Part shown: positions 34,230-42,533 of the stretch, one piece after another
Layout of the letters: the number at the start of each line of letters is the position of its first letter
How positions within the stretch are numbered: position 1 is the first letter of the stretch
Assembly (NCBI RefSeq): GCF_004297265.1
Contig: NZ_SCUT01000050.1
Coordinates: 248,001-312,000, forward strand
Source: Reyranella sp.
GTDB lineage: Bacteria; Pseudomonadota; Alphaproteobacteria; Reyranellales; Reyranellaceae
Reading direction: 5' to 3'
Length of the DNA stretch: 64,000 bases
Notes under the pieces: generated by a model
Database searches by the model: none
Told to the model about the DNA's origin: nothing
What the model saw: the letters and a program-made list of their open reading frames with translations, nothing else
Made by a program: the position numbers and the translations under genes

Positions 34230-35191
34230 CCGGCGCGGAAGCGCGCCAGATTGTCGAGGAAGATGCCGAAGATCGCCTCGTTCTGGCCGAGCGTATGGCT
34301 GGCGGTGTGCGGAGACACCAGCACGTTGGGCAGATCCCACAACGGCGACGCCGGATCGAGCGGCTCGCGCTCGAACACGTCGAGATAGGCGCCCGCCAGC
34401 TTGCCGCTCTGCAGCGCGGCGATGATGTCCTTCTCCAACGCGATCTCGCCGCGCGCGACATTGATCAGATGCGCCCCCTCGGGCATCGCGGCGAAGGCTG
34501 CGGCATTGGCGATGCCGCGCGTCACCGGCGAGACCGGACAACAGAGGATCAGCCAGTCGGCCTGCGGCAGCACCTCGTGCAACTGCTCGTAGGCGACGAC
34601 CCTCTCGCACGGCTCCACCGGTTCGGCGGTCCGGCGCACACCGATCGAGCGCATGCCCAGCATCTTGAGCAGCGAGGCGATGTTGCGGCCGATCGGGCCC
34701 ATGCCGACGATCACCGCACACTGGCCCGCAAGGTCGCGCGGCGAGCGCTCGCCCAGGCGCGGCTCCCAGGCATGGCGGCGCTGCGCATCCGCGAGCAGCG
34801 GGAAGCGGCGGTTGATCGCGATCACGGCGCCGAGCGTGCTGTGTGCCACGGTGATCGCCGTGGCGCCCGAGGCGGTCGTCACCTTGACGCCCCGCGCGCG
34901 CAGTTCGCGATAGATCGGGCGCTCGGCGCCGGCCGGATGGATCTGCAGCCATTTTAGGTTCGGTGACTTGAGCACCACCGCATCGAAGCCCTGCAGTTCG
35001 GGTGTCGGACTGGCGGGACCGGACTTTCCCGTCACTTCGCGGGTCATGAAGGCGATGTCGGCGGCGCTGGGACCGTCGGCCGCCAGCGCCTCCTCGGCGG
35101 TCAGGAAGGACAGCGTGCCGGGCGGCACGGCGGCCGCGATGCGCTCGCCCCAGGTACGCTGCGCGTGGGACGATAGCAGGAGGGTGATCAT
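34193..35191 (-). CDS. D-2-hydroxyacid dehydrogenase
   Basis: 332 residues. NAD(P)-binding motif AVIVGMGPIGRNIAS, catalytic Arg in INVARGEI, Glu in YLDVFEREPL and His in VSPHTASHT, in the order expected for the family. These cytosolic enzymes interconvert 2-ketoacids and D-2-hydroxyacids, for example glyoxylate/hydroxypyruvate. The substrate is not defined by the visible residues. It is convergent with the CobW gene and overlaps it by 37 bp at the 3' end. It lies downstream of, and on the same strand as, the TRAP receptor gene. Confidence 0.92.
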   Translation of the reverse strand: MITLLLSSHAQRTWGERIAAAVPPGTLSFLTAEEALAADGPSAADIAFMTREVTGKSGPASPTPELQGFDAVVLKSPNLKWLQIHPAGAERPIYRELRARGVKVTTASGATAITVAHSTLGAVIAINRRFPLLADAQRRHAWEPRLGERSPRDLAGQCAVIVGMGPIGRNIASLLKMLGMRSIGVRRTAEPVEPCERVVAYEQLHEVLPQADWLILCCPVSPVTRGIANAAAFAAMPEGAHLINVARGEIALEKDIIAALQSGKLAGAYLDVFEREPLDPASPLWDLPNVLVSPHTASHTLGQNEAIFGIFLDNLARFRAGQALRNDVDNLG

Positions 35192-35228
35192 GAACCGAGA
35201 TTAGCGGAGTGTCGCCGCAATCGCGAGA

Positions 35229-36197
35229 TCATTGCTCCTCCTGCAGGCGGGTCACCAGGGCCTGCAGATGCACCTCCTCCACCACCGTGGGATAAAGCGG
35301 CACCATCGCATCGACGAACGATTGCCGGTCGACATCCTCCTCGACCCGGACTCCTGCCGCTTCGGCACGCCGGCGGGCGGCCGCTTCGTAGTCGTCGAGC
35401 AGGGCGCGCATGTGGCTCACCGATTCGCGGGCGGCTTCGCGCAGCAGTTTCTGATCCGCGGCCGACAGCGTTCGCCAGGTGCGTTGCGAAACGATGAGCA
35501 CGGAAGGCGGTTGGGAATGCTGCGTCAGGCTGTAGAACGGCGCCACGACATGATGGCCCTCCGTCACGTAGCTCGCCCAATCGCCATCCGCCGCGTCGAT
35601 CACGCCGGTCTGCAGCGCCGCCTTCACCTGCGCCATGGGAAGCGTCACCGGTTCCGCACCGAGCGCCCGCAGCAGGATGGCCCAGCTGTCGGCGATCTGG
35701 ACTCGCACCTTCAACCCCTTGAGGTCGGCCGCGCTGCGGATCTGGCTCGACCGGCTGTAGAACGAACGGGAAGGCCCATCGTAGAAGCACAAGCCGATCA
35801 GCCCTTGGCGTTCCAGGGCGGCGAGAATATCGTCGCCAAGCGGGCCGTCGACCGTGCGGCGCATGTGGGTCACGGACCTGAACACGAATGGAAGGGTCAG
35901 CAGCACCGACGGCGGCACCGATGCGTTCAGCGCGCTCAGGTTGACCCGTGCCATGTCGAGTGAGCCATTGCGGACCTGACCGATGATGAAGCCGTCGGAC
36001 TCCTGCCCGCTCTCGCTGCGTCGGGAGAGGGTCAGGCGGCCGCTCGTCCGGGTTCGAACGGCCTCGCCCATGAACGCCAGGGCGCGGACAGTCGGATGAT
36101 CGTCGGGAAAGGTATCCGACACCCGCAACTCGCGGGCCGTGGCCGGCCCGGCGATCGCGACTGTGAACAGAAAGACGAGAACAGGAAGCAACGCCAT
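35229..36197 (-). CDS. TRAP transporter solute receptor (DctP family)
   Basis: 322 residues with a signal peptide (MALLPVLVFLFTVAIAGPATA). The receptor core shows LRVSDTFPDDHPTVRAL, then the substrate-contact region LKGLKVRVQIADSW and the conserved QTGVIDAADGDWASY. DctP proteins bind carboxylates and hand them to a DctQM permease. No DctQ or DctM gene is adjacent, so it is an orphan. The start at 36197 is chosen because it opens the leader peptide; its ribosome-binding site is weak. The next gene, 37 bp away, is a 2-hydroxyacid dehydrogenase, which would fit uptake of a hydroxy or keto acid. Confidence 0.88.
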   Translation of the reverse strand: MALLPVLVFLFTVAIAGPATARELRVSDTFPDDHPTVRALAFMGEAVRTRTSGRLTLSRRSESGQESDGFIIGQVRNGSLDMARVNLSALNASVPPSVLLTLPFVFRSVTHMRRTVDGPLGDDILAALERQGLIGLCFYDGPSRSFYSRSSQIRSAADLKGLKVRVQIADSWAILLRALGAEPVTLPMAQVKAALQTGVIDAADGDWASYVTEGHHVVAPFYSLTQHSQPPSVLIVSQRTWRTLSAADQKLLREAARESVSHMRALLDDYEAAARRRAEAAGVRVEEDVDRQSFVDAMVPLYPTVVEEVHLQALVTRLQEEQ

Positions 36198-36322
36198 GAC
36201 AACAACCCAACAGGCTCCGTCAGCTACCAAACGCTGGTGAAACTCGCAGGTTGCGACTTCCGAAGAGAGTGCAAATTGTCGTTGCAGAAGCCAGACAATC
36301 ACATGTGTGGTAGGGCTTTCAT

Positions 36323-36886
36323 ATGCTCACCCTCTACTACTCGCCTGGCTCAAGCTCCATGGCCGCCCATATCGCCCTCCATGAGGTCGGTGCCTCCTTC
36401 GAAAAGCATGCGGTCTCGGTGCCGCGCAAGGAAACGCGCACGTCCGAATTCCTCGCCGTGAATCCGGTCGGCAAGGTTCCGGTGCTGATGATCGACGGCC
36501 GCCCGCTCACCGAAGTGGCGGGCATCCTCTACTATCTCGCCCGCACCTATCCGGCGGCCAACCTCCTGCCGGCGGGCGACATCGAGGCCGAGGCGCAGGC
36601 CATCTCCTGGATGTCCTACGTCGCCTCGACGATCCATCCGGCGATCCGGCAGGGCGTCGCCGAGGCGCGCGCACTATACGCCGTGGCCGACACGCGCCTG
36701 GGCGACCGCAAGTGGATCCTGGGCGATCGCTATTCGATCGCCGACATCCACCTGTTCCGCGTCTACTGGCGCTTCCGCGACCAGCTCGAGCGCCAGCCCG
36801 GCGATTTCCCGGCGCTCGAAGCCCACCACGCCCGCATGCTGGAGCGTCCGGCCGTGAAGAAGACGATCGAGGTCGAGAAGGCCTAA
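36323..36886 (+). CDS. Glutathione S-transferase family protein
   Basis: 187 residues. Thioredoxin-like N-terminal domain (LTLYYSPGSSSMAAHIALHEVG) with catalytic-position Ser/Tyr residues, the cis-Pro loop NPVGKVPVLMI, and a C-terminal helical domain with ILGDRYSIADIHLF. It is a little shorter than most GSTs (about 200 residues). A bacterial beta- or theta-like detoxification role is likely, but no partner gene supports a specific substrate. It is convergent with the molybdenum hydroxylase across a long inverted repeat. Confidence 0.9.
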   Translation: MLTLYYSPGSSSMAAHIALHEVGASFEKHAVSVPRKETRTSEFLAVNPVGKVPVLMIDGRPLTEVAGILYYLARTYPAANLLPAGDIEAEAQAISWMSYVASTIHPAIRQGVAEARALYAVADTRLGDRKWILGDRYSIADIHLFRVYWRFRDQLERQPGDFPALEAHHARMLERPAVKKTIEVEKA

Positions 36887-36896
36887 GCGCCTCATT

Positions 36897-36969
36897 GGAG
36901 CGCGCCACTCCAGTGGCGCTCATCCTTGCTTATCGACGAAGCTTGAGCGCCACTGGAGTGGCGCGCTCC
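36897..36969. repeat. Long inverted repeat, family B copy 1
   Basis: Perfect 26-base arms at 36897-36922 and 36944-36969 with a 21-base loop; each arm also contains a small CCACT/AGTGG palindrome. A second copy is at 57303-57384. Both lie between convergent genes, so they may act as bidirectional terminators or be a mobile repeat that settles there. Confidence 0.85.
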
Positions 36970-36986
36970 GCTGAACGGCTTCGTCG

Positions 36987-39317
36987 CTACCCGCCGTTCA
37001 GCGCCCGCCAGACCTTCTCCGGCGTGGCCGGCATGTCGATGTGCTTGCCGCCCAGCGCATCGACGATGGCGTTCATGATCGAGGGCAGCGCGCCGGCGCA
37101 GCCCGCCTCGCCGCAGCCCTTCACACCCAGCGTGTTGGTCTTCGCGGGCACGGGATGGCTCTGGATCGTGAAGCTCGGCGCGTCCTGCGCCCGCGGCAGG
37201 GCGTAGTCGGTGAAGCTGCCGGTCAGAAGCTGGCCCTGCTCGTCGTAGACGGTGCGCTCCATGATCGCCTGGCCGAGCCCCTGCACCACGCCGCCATGCG
37301 CCTGGCCCTCGACCAGCAGCGGATTGATGACCGTGCCGAAGTCGTTGACCATGAAGTAGCGCACCAGCTCGATCGTGCCGGTCTCGGGATCGACCTCGAC
37401 CTCGCAGACATGGCAGCCGTTGGGGAAGGACGAGGGCGGCGTGTCCGAGACATGCGCCACGTCGAGCGTCTGCGGCACGTCCTGTGGCAGCGCCAGCCCG
37501 TCGTGCAGCTTCTTTGCGAGTTCGAGCAGGCCGATGCTGCGATCGGTGCCGGCGATCTTGAAACGCCCCTTGTCGAATTCCATGTCGGAGACCGACGCTT
37601 CGAGTACATGGGCCGCGATCTGCTTGCCCTGGTCGATCACCTTGCGGCTGGCTTCGAGGAACGCCTCGGCGCCGACCAGCGCCGAGCGCGAACCGCCGGT
37701 GCCGCCGCCCGCCTTGAGCTGGTCGCTGTCGCCCTGCAGCAGCTTGAAGCGTTCGAACGGAATGCCGAGCAATCCCGTCAGCACCTGGGCGAAGGCCGAG
37801 GCATGGCCCTGGCCGTAGTCGAGCGTGCCGCTCAGCATGGTGACGTCGCCGTCGGGCTCAAAGCGGATGCCGCCATGCTCCTTGCCGGCCGGCGCGGTCA
37901 CTTCGAGATAGCTGCCGACGCCGCGGCCGCGCAGCTTGCCGCGCTTCGCGCTCTCTTCCTTGCGGGCCGCGAAGCCCTCCCAGTCGGAGAGCTGCAGCGT
38001 CTCGTCGAGGATCGCGCGGAATTCGCCGGAATCGTAGAGATTGTTGGCCGGCGACTTGTACGGCATCTGCTCCGGCGCGATGTGATTGCGCCGCCGCAGC
38101 TCGATGGCGTCGATGCCCATCTCGCGCGCCGCCGTGTCGATCAGGCGCTCCATGAAATAGTTGCCTTCGGGACGGCCGGCGCCGCGATAGGCCGCGACCG
38201 GCGTGCAGTTGGTGAAGACGATCTTGGAATTCACCTCCATCGCCGGTGTCCGGTAGACGTCGATCAGGTTCTTCACCGCGTTGGTCGTGGCCGGCATCGG
38301 CGGATAGATGTAGGCGCCGGCATTGCCGTAGCCGGTGAGCCGCACCGCGAGAAACTTGCCGTCCTTGTCGAGCGCCAGTTCGGCAACGCGCTCGTGGTCG
38401 CGGCCATGATGATCCGACAGGAAGCTCTCGGAACGCTCGTCGGTCCACTTCACCGGACGGCCGAGCTTCTTCGCCGCCAACAGCAGCGGGCCATATTCCG
38501 GATAGGGCGGCGCCTTCATGCCGAACGAACCGCCGACATTGCCGGTCAGCACATGGAGCTTGTCGGGCGTGACCTTGAGCACGTCGTTGGCCAGGCCGCC
38601 GCGCAGGCCGAACACGCCCTGGCAGCCGACGTTCAGCACCCAGCGGTCCTTCGCCGTGTCGTAGGACCCGATCGCCGAGCGCGGTTCCATGGCATTGACC
38701 ACGATGCGCTGGGAATCGATCTCGAGCCTCGTGACGTGGGCCGCTTCGGCGAAAGCCTTCGCGACGGCCTCGGCGTCTCCGAAGTGGAAATCCAGAACGA
38801 GATTGCCCGGCGCCTCGGCATGGATCTGCGGCGCCCCTTCGGCCAGTGCCGCCTCGGGGGTGGTTACGGCCGGCAGTTCCTCGATGTCGAGCATCACGGC
38901 TTCCGCGGCGTCCTTCGACTGGACCGCCGTCTCCGCAACGACCATGGCCACCACTTCACCGACGAAACGCACCTTGCCCTTCGCCAGCGACCAGCGCGGC
39001 GGCCGCTTCATCGGCGTGCCGTCCCGCTGCGGGAGGTTGAGCGGACACACCAGCGGGCCGAAGCCCGCCTCGTCGAGATCGGCGGCCGTCAGGATCGCCA
39101 GCACGCCCGGCATGGCCTCGGCTTCGGACGTGTCGATGCCCTTCAGCACGCCGTGCGCGTTGCGGCTGCGCACCATCACCGCATGGGCCTGGCCCGGAAG
39201 GTTGATGTCGTCGGTGTAGCGGCCCTCGCCGCGCAGGAGGGTCGGATCCTCCTTGCGCGTCACCGGCTGACCAACACCGAACTTCACGAAGGCGAGGCTG
39301 TCGTCGAACGTGTCCAT
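36987..39317 (-). CDS. Molybdenum hydroxylase large subunit (xanthine dehydrogenase/CoxL family)
   Basis: 776 residues. N-terminal ald_xan_dh domain (VGQPVTRKEDPTLLRGEGRYTDD), then the molybdopterin-binding region with GGSFGMKAP, the active-site loop TPVAAYRGAGRPEG (the AYRGAGR form, typical of form II CoxL and other hydroxylases rather than true CO dehydrogenase) and the catalytic glutamate in GVKGCGEAGC near the C-terminus. It hydroxylates or oxidises an aldehyde or heteroaromatic using molybdopterin cytosine dinucleotide. The small iron-sulfur and FAD subunit genes are not adjacent, which is unusual. Confidence 0.92.
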   Translation of the reverse strand: MDTFDDSLAFVKFGVGQPVTRKEDPTLLRGEGRYTDDINLPGQAHAVMVRSRNAHGVLKGIDTSEAEAMPGVLAILTAADLDEAGFGPLVCPLNLPQRDGTPMKRPPRWSLAKGKVRFVGEVVAMVVAETAVQSKDAAEAVMLDIEELPAVTTPEAALAEGAPQIHAEAPGNLVLDFHFGDAEAVAKAFAEAAHVTRLEIDSQRIVVNAMEPRSAIGSYDTAKDRWVLNVGCQGVFGLRGGLANDVLKVTPDKLHVLTGNVGGSFGMKAPPYPEYGPLLLAAKKLGRPVKWTDERSESFLSDHHGRDHERVAELALDKDGKFLAVRLTGYGNAGAYIYPPMPATTNAVKNLIDVYRTPAMEVNSKIVFTNCTPVAAYRGAGRPEGNYFMERLIDTAAREMGIDAIELRRRNHIAPEQMPYKSPANNLYDSGEFRAILDETLQLSDWEGFAARKEESAKRGKLRGRGVGSYLEVTAPAGKEHGGIRFEPDGDVTMLSGTLDYGQGHASAFAQVLTGLLGIPFERFKLLQGDSDQLKAGGGTGGSRSALVGAEAFLEASRKVIDQGKQIAAHVLEASVSDMEFDKGRFKIAGTDRSIGLLELAKKLHDGLALPQDVPQTLDVAHVSDTPPSSFPNGCHVCEVEVDPETGTIELVRYFMVNDFGTVINPLLVEGQAHGGVVQGLGQAIMERTVYDEQGQLLTGSFTDYALPRAQDAPSFTIQSHPVPAKTNTLGVKGCGEAGCAGALPSIMNAIVDALGGKHIDMPATPEKVWRALNGG

Positions 39318-39342
39318 GCGGCTACTCTTGGATACAAAAAAG

Positions 39343-39394
39343 TTGTCATCCTGAGCCCCAGGCGAAGGATCCTTCGCTGCGCTCAGGATGACAA
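39343..39394. repeat. Nested palindrome (family C)
   Basis: Outer arms TTGTCATCCTGAG (39343-39355) and CTCAGGATGACAA (39382-39394) are perfect. Inside lies GCGAAGGATCCTTCGC (39362-39377), a perfect 16-base palindrome. It occupies the gap between the NIPSNAP gene and the hydroxylase gene on the same strand. Sequences of this sort are common REP-like repeats in alphaproteobacterial genomes. Confidence 0.8.
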
Positions 39395-39405
39395 AGAAGA
39401 GGTTG

Positions 39406-40044
39406 CTACTTGAGCGGCGAATAGTTGGTCGGCAGCAGCAGCGTCGAATGCATCTCCTGCAGCTTCGCCGGGCCCTTGGCGAGATAGGCCTGCCACGCCG
39501 GATCCTTCATCGCCGCGGCGCGGGCCTCGAAGCGCTCCTGCAGGTTCTTGTAGCGCCAGAGATGGATCCACTCGTTGGGCTGCGGGAACTCGCCGGTCCA
39601 GGCGCCCCAGATCGGCGAGTACTTCTCGCGCGCCGCCTGGACCTCCTTGAAGTCCTTGCCGTACTGCACCGCGCCGCCGAGGCCGCAGCGGTAGATGCGC
39701 AGCTCGTAGACGTTGCCGGTCGTGCCGTCGTCCGGCCGGATGTCGACCACCGCGTTCATCAGGCGCAGATCCTGCCGCACCACGCAGGTGCGCACGATCG
39801 GCAGGTACTTCTCGGTCCAGTCCTTGTTCTTCTGCAGCTCGGTGCGCAGGCGCGTGCGCTCCTCGTAGCTGTCGTACTTCCACAGGTGCCAGATCTGGTT
39901 CAGGGCGCCGAACTCCGACGTCCAGTAGCCGTGGTTGACACCGTAATTGTTGCCGCGCGCCGGCCGGCCGATCGTCTCGGCGGCCTTGAGATATTCCGGC
40001 ATCTTGCCGGGCGCGAGCGTATAGGTGCGAAACTCGTAGACCAT
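39406..40044 (-). CDS. NIPSNAP family protein (two domains)
   Basis: 212 residues made of two NIPSNAP-type alpha/beta-barrel repeats: the first opens MVYEFRTYTLAPGKMPEYL, the second opens NVYELRIYRCGLGGAVQYG. Both have the tryptophan-rich HLWKYDSYEERTRLR / HLWRYKNLQERFEAR motif. The bacterial function is unknown, though such genes often sit beside catabolic enzymes, as here. It follows the enolase-superfamily gene by 13 bp and is almost certainly co-transcribed with it. Confidence 0.9.
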   Translation of the reverse strand: MVYEFRTYTLAPGKMPEYLKAAETIGRPARGNNYGVNHGYWTSEFGALNQIWHLWKYDSYEERTRLRTELQKNKDWTEKYLPIVRTCVVRQDLRLMNAVVDIRPDDGTTGNVYELRIYRCGLGGAVQYGKDFKEVQAAREKYSPIWGAWTGEFPQPNEWIHLWRYKNLQERFEARAAAMKDPAWQAYLAKGPAKLQEMHSTLLLPTNYSPLK

Positions 40045-40057
40045 GTTTTGAGTCCTC

Positions 40058-41242
40058 TCAGGGATGCGGGTTCTTCGGCGGATGCGCCTTGACCGCCTCC
40101 TCGTTGATGTCGGCGCCCCAGCCGGGCCGGGTGGGCACGATCAGTTCGCCATTCTGGATCACCGGCGGGTGAGTCACCAGATCGTCCTTCCACGGCACGT
40201 CGTCGATATCGATTTCCATGATGCGGAAGTTCGGCATGGCAGCGCAGAGATGCGCGCTCATCAGAGTCGACATGTGGCCGTAGAAATTGTGCGGCGCGCA
40301 GTTGATCTCGTAGGCCTCGGCCATCGCCGCGATCTTGAGCGACTCGGCCAGCCCGTTCCACGGCACGTCGATGATCGACACGTCGATCGAGCGGTTCTCG
40401 AAGTAGGGCCGGAACTGGCGGCGGCCGAACAGCGATTCGCACGACGCGATCGGCATCGACGCACGGTCGCGGATCAGCCGCAGCCCCTCGGGATCGTAGG
40501 AATCGATCTCCATCCAGAAGAGGTTGTAGGGCTCGCAGGCGCGCGCCACCTTGATGTAGCCCTCGGTCTTGAAGTTGAAGTTGGTGTCGAGAAGGATGCC
40601 CATCTCGTGGCCCGCGCCCTGGCGGAAGGCTGCCAGCCCGTCGGAGATCGCGCCCAGCACGGCGCCGTCGGCATTCAGCTCCGGCCCGCCGGGGCTGCGG
40701 CCGAAGCCCGGCTGGTACATGTTCGGCGGATCGAGATCGAAGCGGAAGATGTTGGTCTTCAGCGCCTTGAAGCCGCGCTCCTTCACATGTCGGCCGAGCG
40801 TCACCAGGTCGTCGAGCGAGCGCACCGGCTCGACACCCATCACCTCGGCATTGCGGAAGCGGTAGCTGCCGCAATGCGACCAGTAGAGCGGCAGGCGGTC
40901 GCGCACCGGCCCACCGAACAGCTCGCAGACCGGGATGCCCAGCGCCTTGGCCTTGACGTCGATCAGGGCGTTCTCGATGGCGGCCATCGCCTGCTGGTTG
41001 ATGCCGCCCGGCGCCTGGCGGGTGACGGCATAGAGCGTCGACATGATGCGCTCGATGGGCCGCGGATCCTGGCCGATCAGCCCCTGCGCCATGCGCCGGA
41101 TCACGGCGGTGAGGCCGGCGCTGCCATAGCCTTCGTTGTATTCGGACCAGCCGACCAGCCCGTCGTCGGTCGTGACCTTGAGAAATGAAAAGTCGCGCCA
41201 GCCGGCGTCGCAATGCAGATCCTCGATCCTGGCGATTTTCAT
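40058..41242 (-). CDS. Enolase-superfamily dehydratase/racemase (mandelate racemase group)
   Basis: 394 residues. N-terminal capping domain (MKIARIEDLHCDAGWRDF) followed by the barrel with metal ligands in ILLDTNFNFK (Asp), FWMEIDSY (Glu) and IASCESLFGRRQF (Glu), a catalytic-type Lys region ALKTNIF, and a His in INCAPHNFYG. Members abstract the alpha-proton of a carboxylate, usually as sugar-acid dehydratases or racemases. The substrate is unknown. First gene of a two-gene unit with the NIPSNAP gene; start and the 80-bp upstream gap are unremarkable. Confidence 0.9.
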   Translation of the reverse strand: MKIARIEDLHCDAGWRDFSFLKVTTDDGLVGWSEYNEGYGSAGLTAVIRRMAQGLIGQDPRPIERIMSTLYAVTRQAPGGINQQAMAAIENALIDVKAKALGIPVCELFGGPVRDRLPLYWSHCGSYRFRNAEVMGVEPVRSLDDLVTLGRHVKERGFKALKTNIFRFDLDPPNMYQPGFGRSPGGPELNADGAVLGAISDGLAAFRQGAGHEMGILLDTNFNFKTEGYIKVARACEPYNLFWMEIDSYDPEGLRLIRDRASMPIASCESLFGRRQFRPYFENRSIDVSIIDVPWNGLAESLKIAAMAEAYEINCAPHNFYGHMSTLMSAHLCAAMPNFRIMEIDIDDVPWKDDLVTHPPVIQNGELIVPTRPGWGADINEEAVKAHPPKNPHP

Positions 41243-41322
41243 GCTTTTTCCTCCCGCGGAGCCGGGAGCATAGACCAGGCGACAACGTCGGCGGGATGAA
41301 ACAATGCCCTTGCAGGCCGTCT

Positions 41323-42111
41323 TCAGACCGTTCGAATGGTGCCGCCATCGATGACGAACTCGGCGCCGTGGATGGCGGCGGCGCGATCGGAGGCCAGGTA
41401 GGCGATGAGGTCCGCGACCTCATAGGGCTCGGCGGCGCGCCCCATCGGAATGCCGCCCAGGCTGTCGAGGACGACTTGCCTCGCCTCCTCGACCGTTCCG
41501 CCATTGGCCGCCTGCAGACGCTCCAACAGGTCGACGGACGACTCGGTCATGATCCAGCCGGGGGACACGGTGTTGACGCGCACGCCCTTCGGCCCGAGTT
41601 CCTTCGAGATCGACTTGCTGTAGGTTCTGAGCGCGGCCTTGGCGCTGGCGTAGGCGGTGGTCGCCTCGGGAAGAGGCAGGACCGACTGGATCGAGGTGAC
41701 GTGCACCACCGTGCCGGCGCCCCGTTCGATCATTTGCGGGATGAGAAGCCGATCAAGGCGGACCGTGGCGAGAAGGTTCAGGTTCAGCTCGGCGAGCCAG
41801 TGATCGTCTGTCAGGGCAACAAAGCCGCCGCCCGGAGAGGACGAGCCGCCAATCACATGGGCCAGGATGTCGACGCCACCCATATGCCCAAGCGCGGCGT
41901 TGGCCAGGATTTCCCCTCCCTCGGCCGTCGTCAGGTCCGCTTGCACGAACTCGACGCCGTCGATGGGCTCAGCGTGTCCCCGGGCGGCGGTGATCACCCG
42001 GGCGCCACCGGCCAGGAAGCGGTCGACGGTGGCGCGGCCCAGACCCTTGGTGCCGCCGCTGACGAGCACACGCTTTCCCGCGAACTCGGTCGGATCAGCT
42101 TTGATGGTCAT
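41323..42111 (-). CDS. Short-chain dehydrogenase/reductase
   Basis: 262 residues. Cofactor motif VLVSGGTKGLGRATV, catalytic Ser in VHVTSIQSVLP, YxxxK in TAYASAKAALR and the C-terminal FVIDGGTIRTV of classical SDRs. It oxidises or reduces an alcohol or ketone with NAD(P)(H). The ATG overlaps the stop of the SnoaL-like gene (ATGA), so the two are coupled. A divergent LysR regulator probably controls both. Similar SDR-SnoaL-LysR trios are common and of unknown substrate. Confidence 0.93.
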   Translation of the reverse strand: MTIKADPTEFAGKRVLVSGGTKGLGRATVDRFLAGGARVITAARGHAEPIDGVEFVQADLTTAEGGEILANAALGHMGGVDILAHVIGGSSSPGGGFVALTDDHWLAELNLNLLATVRLDRLLIPQMIERGAGTVVHVTSIQSVLPLPEATTAYASAKAALRTYSKSISKELGPKGVRVNTVSPGWIMTESSVDLLERLQAANGGTVEEARQVVLDSLGGIPMGRAAEPYEVADLIAYLASDRAAAIHGAEFVIDGGTIRTV

Positions 42112-42437
42112 ATCGTGATCTCCAGGGCTTTGATCGCGTCGTGCTGGAGCGTGAAGCGATAGGTGAAGCGGATGGGGCTGCCCTTGAAGTCGCCATGGGC
42201 GAGGCCTTCGGCCACGACCTGACCGTTCTCGTGGCGAACAGTGTCCGGCGTGAAGATGGCCTTGACCGCAATCACCTCGTCTTCGAACAAGGTCCGGAGC
42301 TCGGCGTGGCCCTGGTAGCGCTTTCCATTGTCCACGATGACCGCATCGGCGGCGAAAGGCTTCAGCATGCCGTCGACATCGAGTCGTGCGTTGGCCTCGA
42401 CATAGTCGGCTATGGGTTTGGGTAGTTCGATCGACAT
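42108..42437 (-). CDS. SnoaL/NTF2-like protein
   Basis: 109 residues with the NTF2-like cone fold pattern: YVEANARLDVDGMLKPFAADAVIVDNGKRYQGHAELRTLF, followed by beta strands ending RFTLQHDAIKALEITI. Bacterial members are isomerases, cyclases or simple ligand-binding proteins. It is the first gene of an operon with the SDR and lies divergent from the LysR regulator across 96 bp. Confidence 0.88.
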   Translation of the reverse strand: MSIELPKPIADYVEANARLDVDGMLKPFAADAVIVDNGKRYQGHAELRTLFEDEVIAVKAIFTPDTVRHENGQVVAEGLAHGDFKGSPIRFTYRFTLQHDAIKALEITI

Positions 42438-42533
42438 CGTTCGGCTCCCTCAAGTGACGAGATTGATCTAGGGGAAGGAATCACTCACGATAATCGGGTC
42501 AATCTGGCATGCAGCGTTGCGAAAAGTAGGACA

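Noticed and set aside
32871..34952. 693-codon minus-strand open frame over the amidohydrolase, CobW and dehydrogenase genes
   Set aside because: It crosses three well-supported genes and has no recognisable domain.
37041..39413. 790-codon plus-strand open frame antisense to the molybdenum hydroxylase
   Set aside because: No domain motif, composition skewed to His, Arg, Asp and Leu as in mirror frames; the minus-strand gene is a clear full-length hydroxylase.
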